Virus record (IMG/VR): IMGVR_UViG_3300044302_003421
Span: 1-20,996 of that record
Reading direction: 5' to 3' (one strand)
DNA length: 20,996 nt
Source: a virus
Shown here: positions 15,401 to 20,996 of the stretch, piece after piece
Layout of the letters: each line of letters opens with the position of its first letter
How positions within the stretch are numbered: position 1 is the stretch's first letter
Program-made: the position numbers and the translations under genes
Notes under the pieces: model-generated
Databases searched by the model: none
The model's input: the letters and a program-made list of their open reading frames with translations, nothing else
What the model was told of the DNA's origin: nothing

Positions 15401-15976
15401 CAAATTATTTGGAGTTGCTCCATCATCTTGCCTATCAAATATAAATGAAATAGTTGCGTGTTGACCTGCTGACCCATTATTATCTACTGCTTCATTAGCT
15501 ACTGCTGTTGTAAATACAATAGTGTTTGTTGTTACTGAGCTTATGACAAGAGCTTTATCTTTATTTGTACAAGCACCACCACCATTCACAACTGCATTTG
15601 TGGATAAAACTATTGTATCTCCTGCTTTAAATATTGTTGTAAGGTCTGTTGAGCCTCCAGGAATTTTAATATTAGTGGTGTTTATAGTCCCACCTATAGT
15701 CAATGTGGTTGTTGATGTAAATGTTAAATTATTTGTGTTGACATCAACTATTTTCACACCTGTTAATTTTCTATGAACAAATATATCAGCGTTGGTGATT
15801 TTGCAATCCGTATTTCCTGTAATAGCACTAGATTGTGTTCCTGTGCCATATCTTTTAATTAACTTTCCGTTTACATGGCGTACATTCTCTAAAGTAGTAA
15901 AGCCATTAAATCCGACTCTTTTTGGGTCATCTTGTGTGTTTAGTCCTGCGTCTAAATTTACTTCAATTCTTGGCAT
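12395..15976 (-). CDS. Tail nozzle/stabilisation-type protein with beta-domain insertions, 1193 aa
   Basis: The N-terminus (NLDAGLNTQDDPKRVGFNGF, then LENVRHVNGKLIKRYGTG) is typical of phage stabilisation or nozzle proteins such as P22 gp10 and T7 gp12 relatives, which have a GGLN...DP...N...GxLxKRxG pattern. Residues about 890-1000 continue the same core (GIFRISIPSADPSNWSLVEA, then GCLHDKGITKTPNGIFFLSQ), with beta-propeller-like strands. Two apparent insertions lengthen it. At residues 73-165 is a Thr/Gly-rich small beta domain (FKAGDTIVLSTNAVVNGG). At residues 530-716 is a jelly-roll-like segment (IISGWIRAEGFSDGDARWRL, LYMYYFNYIPD, AAVYVKGLSVRP) resembling a carbohydrate-binding module. It probably forms the distal tail tube, and the insertions may contact host glycans. 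The ATG overlaps the previous stop (TAATG). Confidence 0.75.
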   Translation of the reverse strand: MPRIEVNLDAGLNTQDDPKRVGFNGFTTLENVRHVNGKLIKRYGTGTQSSAITGNTDCKITNADIFVHRKLTGVKIVDVNTNNLTFTSTTTLTIGGTINTTNIKIPGGSTDLTTIFKAGDTIVLSTNAVVNGGGACTNKDKALVISSVTTNTIVFTTAVANEAVDNNGSAGQHATISFIFDRQDDGATPNNLQINDGNSYDGRALMVTWVDGSDMRIGMLNANDYGDLDTIDILSGASDMHIRMKTYTDGVRFACGLEHSPLLLKYVNRHHFNGMLQRDYNADAHTMYPTFFIDEAVPIISANTITENNSSTPKYIDGLLDLKNNTYDYKFVPVYDGVQEVLLESPILEGTTRQMDAKLTEPLGILSAERSAYLMTGKIDLQLLNPRMSAINVYRSTNGGTYFKIKSIYMGDNDPNQKQVDLYGARDTLWFKGDTTPSADTDFDSYELIIDGFRYEPHHGNLEINFNSSGYHLVNTNDSYASTFGNVVRNDANMSSEYYGSYNMSKFNHPSEATELIFADSGDVIGGSPNGGWYFAGAETIDIIDDGTDIDPPGASTADAISLTQGDTDTPGPFTTNFTTTNSGDGGSTDEIHLKFWSSGAANTDMKRWRLGGSAAVSTTKHIISGWIRAEGFSDGDARWRLFVSDSSGHDQESAEGLQDIAIGKGGTNQNIDKWRWFQYEITPSSTTLYMYYFNYIPDNVDNAAVYVKGLSVRPAVSNYTFDDNLVGFAGKDIGMSKAFQDEGLQNGILKGNSIQIHLDNAYYPTRDYTDRSVIVDNVDGFVRVEDMIPDLGNNNSALTPDSDTFFYSTSNYQFYSYGTNGANDNDMNQYMLFDFYDPGLPDGTRHQNDGVTSLDVKFKYATMLNGRQFVANVKITGDEDTEEYPNFVMYSNPGAPDIIPTSNFIKLDDLQGGEIVGIESLMSDIVVFMTKGIFRISIPSADPSNWSLVEAHPNIGCLHDKGITKTPNGIFFLSQEDVIFLNSGFSATPITYPIRDEYQANVASSSAIMKTHYDVKYNKLYITKSVSTTTFFWTYDILRQTWATEKHGSVGYDEFALDNDNNTLLIESSSNGSGGSGNNSYIRKAVNTSSYQDKGSQTITIKAWTGEQELTPYDQNAYIRRVNTNTNKGGGSVGMELEVGGEGMYTVTKEEYLDGVQSTRTSQRGKSVRINITDQFNENNVREISKVDVEYE

Positions 15977-16818
15977 TATACTCCCAGACCATTAATTGCT
16001 TGTAGCATAGCTGCTGCATTATTTGCTGCTGCTGTTGCCCTACCTTGTCTATTATCTTGTCTCCATAGTAATGCCTCTGCTAGCTCTACTATTGCTTGTT
16101 GTACTGAGTCACTTAAATATGTTATTTCTGTAGCTGTATCTACTATATCTGTAGGGGATGTTATATATACTAAAGTACAATCTGATGTAGCTGTTGAAGA
16201 TGATACATAAAGTCTGTTGTTAAATAATGCTCCCTTAGTTCCGTAGTTATATGCTGTGTGGTCCCCAATAGCTGCTATTGTTGTTAGTTCTACAAATCTA
16301 TCGTTAGTATCGTCATATACACTTACTATTCTAGTCATTGATGTTTCTAATTTTTCTACAGTACCACCCAAGTCAGTACTTATTGAAGTTTCTGCAGGGT
16401 CTGCTGCTACTCCATTAATTTCAAATGTATTTCCATCTAATTGGTTTACTGTTCCTGTCATTCCATTAATTTCTGTCATTTGTGTAAAATCATAAAGCTT
16501 AACTATATCTCCATCAACTAATCCATGTGAAGTTTTAGTAAATACTGTAGGGTCTGCTGCTGTCGCTGTTACATCTGTTATAATTGCAGAGCTTGTAGGT
16601 AAGCTAAAATATAGCAAACTCCCTAAGTCTGTATCTGCTGTTGCACTCCCCATTGTCCTTGAGGTCTGTAAATGAACAAGTGCATCATTTGATAGCATTG
16701 ATATCGCTTGACGCTGTGCATCATTTAGTGCTACTAATTTCTGTGCTTCTGTAAAGTTTGCTTCGGTTAGGTCTTCCATTCGGTAACCTAAACTAAGCAT
16801 CATATCTGCTCCTGTCAT
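15976..16818 (-). CDS. Head-tail adaptor (T7 gp11-like) with FCCH-like inserted domain, 280 aa
   Basis: Gene order (capsid, this gene, nozzle) matches T7 gene 11. The N-terminal 60 residues are helical (LTEANFTEAQKLVALNDAQR and on), and the C-terminal 45 are helical and Ala-rich (SVQQAIVELAEALLWRQDNR and on), as in portal-to-nozzle adaptor proteins. Between them, residues about 78-145 form a beta domain with VTATAADPTVFTKTSHGLVD, GDIVKLYDF, TEINGMTGTV and NTFEINGV. This is the HGLxxGDxVxxxxxxGMxxINGxxxxV pattern usually labelled as the FCCH domain of ubiquitin-activating enzymes when found in phage tail proteins. No ubiquitin chemistry is implied. The insertion probably decorates the outside of the ring. 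I infer the adaptor role from order and fold layout, not from a direct match. Confidence 0.7.
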   Translation of the reverse strand: MTGADMMLSLGYRMEDLTEANFTEAQKLVALNDAQRQAISMLSNDALVHLQTSRTMGSATADTDLGSLLYFSLPTSSAIITDVTATAADPTVFTKTSHGLVDGDIVKLYDFTQMTEINGMTGTVNQLDGNTFEINGVAADPAETSISTDLGGTVEKLETSMTRIVSVYDDTNDRFVELTTIAAIGDHTAYNYGTKGALFNNRLYVSSSTATSDCTLVYITSPTDIVDTATEITYLSDSVQQAIVELAEALLWRQDNRQGRATAAANNAAAMLQAINGLGV

Positions 16819-16832
16819 CTTATCTCCAAATA

Positions 16833-16856
16833 TGGGGGCAAGTTACCCTGCCCCCA
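16833..16856 (-). terminator. GC-rich hairpin between head and tail genes (weak terminator or attenuator candidate)
   Basis: An 8-base inverted repeat (TGGGGGCA / TGCCCCCA) with an 8-base loop lies in the 69-base gap after the capsid-associated gene. It stands out in AT-rich surroundings. On the transcribed strand it is followed by ATATTTGG, not a long T run, so full intrinsic termination is uncertain; attenuation or mRNA end protection are alternatives. Confidence 0.45.
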
Positions 16857-16887
16857 GTTTGTTACTCGTTTAAGAGTTATTTACTAC

Positions 16888-17403
16888 TTACCAACAGTAT
16901 AAAAACGCTGCTGTTGAAGCATCACCTCCATCATCAACTAAAGAAGTACCAAAATTATCTTCTAAAGTTGCTCTGAGACTCGCTTCTTCATCTACACTGT
17001 GTATTGCCATTGCTGCACCTGCTGTACAAGTACCATCTGTTCTTACATAGTCACAAAACCCTCTGACCTGTATCCAAGTATAGTAATCTGTTGTAACATC
17101 TCCTTGTGCAACACCCATAGCTTTTTGTGTAACACCACCTGCAGCCAAACCAGCTGACCTGTCGCAAGTAACTATGAATGGGTTGGATGCACTTTTGTTT
17201 TGCATCACAGCACCATTAGATGCACCAGTTCCACTACCTAGAGTAGTTGGAGCATCTTTAACTTGAACATAAACAAACATCTTGCCTAAGTCAAATTGTA
17301 TAGTGTCCCCAAGAGTGTGTTCTGCTGTTGCATCATTTACTCCAGCTTCAATGTCTGCTAGACTTACAGGAGGTATTCCTGCTTCTAATCTATATTGACT
17401 CAT
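16888..17403 (-). CDS. Capsid-associated protein, possible decoration protein, 171 aa
   Basis: The gene lies directly behind the major capsid gene, with a GGGGGTG ribosome binding site. The product is Ala/Gly/Thr-rich with alternating beta-strand pattern (TIQFDLGKMFVYVQVKDAP, GVAQGDVTTDYYTWIQVRGF) and ends in a beta-like AAFLYCW. Small, glycine-rich beta proteins of this length beside the capsid gene are often capsid decoration or cement proteins, with a repeating gatekeeping pattern in which added values such as dose or state (AGGVTQKAMGVAQGD) sit between strands. There is no signal peptide or membrane span. I do not recognise a specific family, so the decoration role is inferred from position and composition. 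A head-completion or tail-attached protein is the alternative. Confidence 0.6.
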   Translation of the reverse strand: MSQYRLEAGIPPVSLADIEAGVNDATAEHTLGDTIQFDLGKMFVYVQVKDAPTTLGSGTGASNGAVMQNKSASNPFIVTCDRSAGLAAGGVTQKAMGVAQGDVTTDYYTWIQVRGFCDYVRTDGTCTAGAAMAIHSVDEEASLRATLEDNFGTSLVDDGGDASTAAFLYCW

Positions 17404-17417
17404 TCTACACCCCCTTT

Positions 17418-18533
17418 CTAGTAGCCAGTAGGACCACCAACAATCATTCCTTGCATTCTTGGGTTAGTACATACTAACTGACCCATCCAGAAGATTTTGG
17501 CTGTCCTAGCGTCTTGGTTAATTGGTTTCTGGAAATCCTGGAAAGAGAAGTTTCTCTTACTGTGAACCTTAAAGTCAAGATACTTAGTGTTTAAGAATAA
17601 CATTACGCCATCTGGGCAATGTGAATCTGCAACAACATCTGCACCTTTGAACCTAAGAGTTGAGAAACCTGCATCTGCTAATCCAGCGTCTGTTCCAACA
17701 AATCTCTTATTTGCCTGCAAAGATGTCTCATACGCATCGTATAAGTTCTGAGGACAAATAATGAGGTCTGGCTGGTCACTACCAATAGTTAGCTTACCAT
17801 ACATTCTAGTCATTCTTCTAACTATTTTACCAACACCATCAGTTGTTTCGCTTAAGTCACTCCAAGTAGCTCTTGCGTTATCATTATCTGCATCTTGTCC
17901 AAACGATGCAAATGGTGATTCCCACCAAGTGTAGCTATCAGAGTTAACACCACCTAGGCTTCTATTGTAACCAATAACACAGTTATCAATATTACCAGGG
18001 GCGTGCCACGCATCAGATGACCCTGCGTCAATTATTGCTCCTTCTGCTGTGTAATCTGCTGACGCTTCTACACCTTGACCACAAAGTGCTGTGATTTCGT
18101 TACTTCCAGGGGCTGCAGTACCAGAACCAAATAATTTAGTTCCAAATAGGTCCTTTAAAGAACGCTCTGCATTTCCCATTTTAGATTTCAACAGTGATAA
18201 CACCATGCTATCACCTGAGTTTTTCAATTCTTCTTCTCCAGAAATTGATATATTAGCATACGCCTGTTTCCAATCCCACACTGCTGATGTCACAGGGTCG
18301 GATGGAGTTGTATCTAGTACATCATATCCAGAGTAGAAGCCTTGAGCTGTATTCTTTGCATATTCTAGTGGAGTAATAATCTTTCTTCCACCATCTAACT
18401 TTTCAGCATTCTTAAGAAGCTTCACTGCTAGAGGGTTAGAGTTAAAGATATTATCTACTAAAACAGGCAAGAATTTATCACGAGTTAACGAGGATAAAGC
18501 ATCCCAATTAATCGTTGTTGAACTTACTGCCAT
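17418..18533 (-). CDS. Major capsid protein, HK97 fold, 371 aa
   Basis: The protein has the block typical of one large group of phage major capsid proteins: FLPVLVDNIFNSNPLAVKLL near the N-terminus, then GGRKIITPLEYAKN, FYSGYDVLDTTPSD, WDWKQAYANISISGEEELKN, SKMGNAERSLKDLFGTKLFG with a GSGTAAPGS turn, and later DLIICPQNLYDAYE, FKGADVVADSHCP and FLNTKYLDFKV. These match the N-arm, E-loop/P-domain and A-domain of HK97-type capsid subunits that build the icosahedral shell. No long cleavable delta domain is visible, as the scaffold is a separate upstream gene. The start ATG lies behind an AAAGGAG site typical of a highly expressed gene. It sits directly downstream of the scaffold-like gene and upstream of the decoration candidate. 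Confidence 0.93.
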   Translation of the reverse strand: MAVSSTTINWDALSSLTRDKFLPVLVDNIFNSNPLAVKLLKNAEKLDGGRKIITPLEYAKNTAQGFYSGYDVLDTTPSDPVTSAVWDWKQAYANISISGEEELKNSGDSMVLSLLKSKMGNAERSLKDLFGTKLFGSGTAAPGSNEITALCGQGVEASADYTAEGAIIDAGSSDAWHAPGNIDNCVIGYNRSLGGVNSDSYTWWESPFASFGQDADNDNARATWSDLSETTDGVGKIVRRMTRMYGKLTIGSDQPDLIICPQNLYDAYETSLQANKRFVGTDAGLADAGFSTLRFKGADVVADSHCPDGVMLFLNTKYLDFKVHSKRNFSFQDFQKPINQDARTAKIFWMGQLVCTNPRMQGMIVGGPTGY

Positions 18534-18545
18534 TTTTTAGCTCCT

Positions 18546-19463
18546 TTATCTGTTAAAGTACTTAGCGACATCAGGGTCATCTATATTGATGTCTTTCATC
18601 TCTTTGTAGTTCTTCGGTGATGAAACTTCCGTAGCACCTATCTTAGAGTTATGAACGACTTTCCCCATGTTTCGCTGTTTATTTCCATCTAACTGTCTAT
18701 GATGGTCAAGTTCATCTTGCATCTTATCGTAACTCCAAAGCTTAAATGCTTGGTTCAAATCAGTCAAATTAGATTCTTGAGCGAACTCTAAGAATTTAAT
18801 GTCATCATCTTCACCTTGAAATGAGTCTTTGTTGTCATCAACAATAGCATTGAACTCCATTTCTAAATCATCAACGTGTCTTTCAAACTCCATTTGATTT
18901 AGTCTCCCCTCAACTTCTTCCATCTTTATGTCAGTTTCACCTTTTTCAGGTTCTGCCATAATTTCTTCTTCAAAGCCTAGGGGTCGTAGCTCCTTATCTA
19001 ATCCCAGTTCCTTTAAGCCTTTTTCGTCCTCGTAAAAGAAATCTTTTACATAGTCACGAAACTCAGAGTCTTCTGCGATTTTATCGTTGAACTTTGACCA
19101 TTTTGCGATTTCTTGAGCCTTTTGGGTGTTTGATGCTTGCCAATTCTCTTTGTTAGCAGAATCTTCCTGCCAACGCATAATATCAGCTCCATCAAAAGTT
19201 TCACCATCAATCTCAACTTCATAGTCCTCTAGATTGAACTCATCGCTCTCACTAACCTCAGTTTCTCCTTCTGCTTCAGTTTCCACTTTCGTTTCTACCT
19301 CTGCTTCTTCTGGAGTATCAGCTTCGTGAGTTTGGCTTCCAAAGCCTTCTTGTCCGTCAACCCCTGCTTCTTTTGCCATTGGCACTTCATCAGCACCTGG
19401 GTTTTCGTATATAGACTGCTTATCGGAATCCGTTAACTCCACATCATTGTATGGACTTGGCAT
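18546..19463 (-). CDS. Acidic scaffold-like protein, 305 aa
   Basis: The product is strongly acidic. Residues about 45-80 are a Glu/Thr/Val-rich low-complexity stretch (EEAEVETKVETEAEGETEVS). Then comes YEVEIDGETFDGADIMRWQE, a short beta-hairpin-like block often seen near the start of phage scaffold proteins, and long helical segments with coiled-coil character (RLNQMEFERHVDDLEMEFNA, SYDKMQDELDHHRQ). The C-terminus is mixed, with basic patches (NKQRNMGKVVHNSK), fitting the capsid-contacting helix of scaffolds. Order portal, scaffold, capsid is the same as in T7 and many podoviruses. It would guide procapsid assembly and leave or be digested afterwards. The ATG is preceded by AAAGGAG. No protease motif is seen. 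Confidence 0.78.
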   Translation of the reverse strand: MPSPYNDVELTDSDKQSIYENPGADEVPMAKEAGVDGQEGFGSQTHEADTPEEAEVETKVETEAEGETEVSESDEFNLEDYEVEIDGETFDGADIMRWQEDSANKENWQASNTQKAQEIAKWSKFNDKIAEDSEFRDYVKDFFYEDEKGLKELGLDKELRPLGFEEEIMAEPEKGETDIKMEEVEGRLNQMEFERHVDDLEMEFNAIVDDNKDSFQGEDDDIKFLEFAQESNLTDLNQAFKLWSYDKMQDELDHHRQLDGNKQRNMGKVVHNSKIGATEVSSPKNYKEMKDINIDDPDVAKYFNR

Positions 19464-19527
19464 TGTAGACGCTCCTTTCAGCTTTCGCTTGTTTGGTGTT
19501 GGTCTTCAAATTTTTACTTAATTTCAT
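19444..19527 (-). CDS. Possible 27-residue micro-ORF in the gap before the scaffold gene
   Basis: An ATG at 19527 overlaps the TAA stop of the small basic-protein gene (TAATG, the coupling arrangement used elsewhere in this operon). The frame runs 27 residues (MKLSKNLKTNTKQAKAERSV and seven more) and ends inside the start of the scaffold gene. The peptide is Lys-rich. It could be a real micro-protein, a leader that delivers ribosomes to the scaffold start, or chance; its short length keeps confidence low. Confidence 0.25.
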   Translation of the reverse strand: MKLSKNLKTNTKQAKAERSVYNAKSIQ

Positions 19528-19823
19528 TATTTTACACTATTCCTATCATCTGGAAGAGCTCCATATCCTCTAGGACCAGATTGAACCTTATAGGTCGTTC
19601 CTTGGTATCTAAAATATGATTTCCCTGCTCCTGCTGCAAGAGAGGCTGCTGCTTGTGCAGTTGCTGCTGTATCTAATCCTTTATCGCCACCGTGTAAATC
19701 AATTAACACATCTTGCTTAAAGCCATTACTGTGAACTGGGCTCTGGAATTTACCTTTTGCAAATCCTTTAAGTGCAGCTCTTCTCTTGGCAGACCTTGCT
19801 CCTTTTTTCTTTCTCTTAGCCAT
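19527..19823 (-). CDS. Small Lys/Arg-rich protein between portal and scaffold, 98 aa
   Basis: I choose the ATG at 19823 rather than one 33 bases upstream inside the portal gene, because AAGGAG sits seven bases before 19823 and the portal stop ends one base before it. The N-terminal 24 residues are extremely basic (MAKRKKKGARSAKRRAALKG). An Ala-rich helical stretch follows (TAATAQAAASLAAGAGK), then SYFRYQGTTYKVQSGPRGYG, which looks like a short beta hairpin. I recognise no family. The basic tail could bind DNA or the acidic scaffold encoded next door. Its place between portal and scaffold genes points to a role in procapsid assembly or packaging. No Cys or membrane segment is present. Confidence 0.7.
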   Translation of the reverse strand: MAKRKKKGARSAKRRAALKGFAKGKFQSPVHSNGFKQDVLIDLHGGDKGLDTAATAQAAASLAAGAGKSYFRYQGTTYKVQSGPRGYGALPDDRNSVK

Positions 19824-19824
19824 C

Positions 19825-20996
19825 TTATTCTCCTTCGCCCTCTTCTGGGACTGCACCCATTTGAGCTCGTTGTTGTAGCAGAGTTTCCATTATCTCATTC
19901 TCATCTGTTGAGTTGTTTAATGTTTCCATCTGCTGTTGTTGCATTTGTTGTTGCATTTTCTTTTGTTCTATAATTTCCTCTAGAATATCCTTTGAAATAT
20001 CCTTTTCGTGCCATCTCCAGAATTGCTCTGGTGTTAATAGTCCAATTTGAACATACTCTAAGGCTTGGTCAATACGACTTGCACGAGATTCTGGCATAGA
20101 TGAGCCTGGGATATATTTAAAGTCCATATCGTCAGTAAGCTCGTATGGCTGTACCTGCTTAAATTCATAGCCCATTTGGGTGTTTCTGCGAATAATTATA
20201 GCTGACTCGTAGTTATTAGCCAGAATACTTAAAGTTTGCTTATATATGTCTATTATGGAGTCAAATCCTATCTCTCTCTCCTTTGCTCTTATTATTTGCT
20301 GTGATGCCTCTTGCAGTGCTGATATCGCCTTGGCTGCTGTAACTCCACTTGGGTTACGCCCTTGTGTGATGTCGTGAATGCCACTAATTGAGTCTGTAAG
20401 CTGCATCATATACTGAGCTAAAGGCAGGTTTGATGAGGACATATTACCTGCTGGGAGCCTTTGTATTTGCTCGTGAGGTCCATTTGTCCAAAATACCTGT
20501 CCTGGTTTGTCGCTTGGTCTGTTTCCAGGCGTTTTTGATAGTGATTTACTCATTACCCATGCTGGATTTCCATGGTAAATAATATTATCAAGGCTTTGGG
20601 AAAGCAGTATAGCTGTACCTACTACAAGAGGCTCAACAATCTCTGGTTCCCCTTTGCCCCAAAAGTGATGTTCATCTGAGTAATTCTTAAATTGTACAAT
20701 AGGAATGAAGTCTGTAGGTGCCTCTGTGTGCTGAAGTAATACTTTACCTGCCCACGTTGTTAGATAAAGCTTGTCATTCATGTAGTGCCAGCACTCTTTT
20801 AGTAGAACCTGACCACCAAATACTTCTTTGTCATCCATATCATCTGTAGGACCTATTTCTTGAAAATCAGTTCTTACATCTCCACTAAATGCTGATACTC
20901 CTGTCTCTGATGATGTCCCAGCTTGACCTCCTGAAGCTGTTGTGGTTTGTCCTACGCCATCTTCTGACTTTTGACGGATAAAGGCTTTATATTCGT
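19825..20996 (-). CDS. Portal protein (partial, N-terminus off the right edge)
   Basis: The frame stays open to the right edge, with 389 residues visible, so the start lies outside the window. The visible part has typical podovirus-type portal features: EIVEPLVVGTAILLSQSLDN, a loop ending LPAGNMSSSNLPLAQYMMQL, the signature SGIHDITQGRNPSGVTAAKA followed by ISALQEASQQIIRAKEREIG (portal helix), and SSMPESRASRIDQALEYVQI near the crown/barrel. The C-terminus is Gln/Met-rich (QKKMQQQMQQQQMETLNNST) and ends in acidic EEGEGE. Portal dodecamers form the DNA entry/exit ring at one capsid vertex. Near the right edge lies a Gly/Ser/Thr-rich, weakly conserved stretch (TTTASGGQAGTSSETGVSAF). The terminase genes probably lie further right. 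The assignment is strong even though partial. Confidence 0.88.
   Translation of the reverse strand, partial: EYKAFIRQKSEDGVGQTTTASGGQAGTSSETGVSAFSGDVRTDFQEIGPTDDMDDKEVFGGQVLLKECWHYMNDKLYLTTWAGKVLLQHTEAPTDFIPIVQFKNYSDEHHFWGKGEPEIVEPLVVGTAILLSQSLDNIIYHGNPAWVMSKSLSKTPGNRPSDKPGQVFWTNGPHEQIQRLPAGNMSSSNLPLAQYMMQLTDSISGIHDITQGRNPSGVTAAKAISALQEASQQIIRAKEREIGFDSIIDIYKQTLSILANNYESAIIIRRNTQMGYEFKQVQPYELTDDMDFKYIPGSSMPESRASRIDQALEYVQIGLLTPEQFWRWHEKDISKDILEEIIEQKKMQQQMQQQQMETLNNSTDENEIMETLLQQRAQMGAVPEEGEGE
19830..19835 (-). promoter_or_regulatory. Ribosome binding site that fixes the start of the small basic-protein gene
   Basis: AAGGAG is read on the minus strand inside the last codons of the portal gene. 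It is six bases from the ATG at 19823 and downstream of the alternative ATG at 19856, which has no comparable site. It therefore supports the shorter 98-residue product. Confidence 0.7.

Noticed and set aside
16384-16590. Phage ubiquitin-activation system suggested by the FCCH-like domain
   Set aside because: No E1 nucleotide-binding or catalytic cysteine domain, E2 or ubiquitin-like gene is present; this module is a common structural insertion in phage tail proteins.
19824-19856. Longer start for the small basic protein
   Set aside because: It would add eleven residues overlapping the portal gene with no ribosome binding site, whereas AAGGAG precedes the ATG at 19823.

Overview
The window is a nearly gap-free late-gene block of an AT-rich tailed phage, most like a short-tailed (T7/podovirus-type) virus of an uncultured bacterium. 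Every gene I can support lies on the minus strand, so transcription runs from position 20996 toward 1. Genes start behind clear AGGAG-type ribosome binding sites or by overlap with the upstream stop codon, and the standard bacterial code fits. No tRNA, rRNA, insertion sequence, CRISPR array or integrase is visible. The sequence alone does not identify the host.

In transcription order, the head module comes first: portal protein (cut by the right edge), a small Lys/Arg-rich protein, an acidic scaffold-like protein, the HK97-fold major capsid protein and a small Ala/Gly/Thr-rich protein that may decorate the capsid. A GC-rich hairpin follows. The tail module is an adaptor-like protein with an inserted FCCH-like beta domain, a 1193-residue nozzle/stabilisation-type protein with two apparent beta-domain insertions, a 38-residue coiled-coil mini-gene and a second adaptor/gateway-like protein. 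Next is the ejection module, in the order of T7 genes 14-15-16: a 246-residue Ala/Gln-rich protein with an N-terminal hydrophobic segment, a 292-residue charged protein, and a 2534-residue giant whose C-terminal part looks like the phage large polyvalent protein family (LPD38 type).

The leftward end holds a lysozyme-like peptidoglycan hydrolase overlapping the end of the giant gene, several very small membrane proteins (holin/spanin candidates), a CxxCxxCC cysteine-cluster protein, and at the left edge a partial Rad52/Rad22-like annealing protein that carries a second, ExoX-C-like domain. That last gene starts a recombination or replication module that continues outside the window.

The least explained parts are the middle of the giant protein (about residues 924-1682, including a duplicated acidic peptide motif), the phage-encoded cysteine-cluster protein inside the lysis cassette, and the two adaptor-like genes flanking the nozzle gene. 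I see no convincing defence, toxin-antitoxin or other stand-alone new system; the novelty is in unusual domain architectures of virion proteins.
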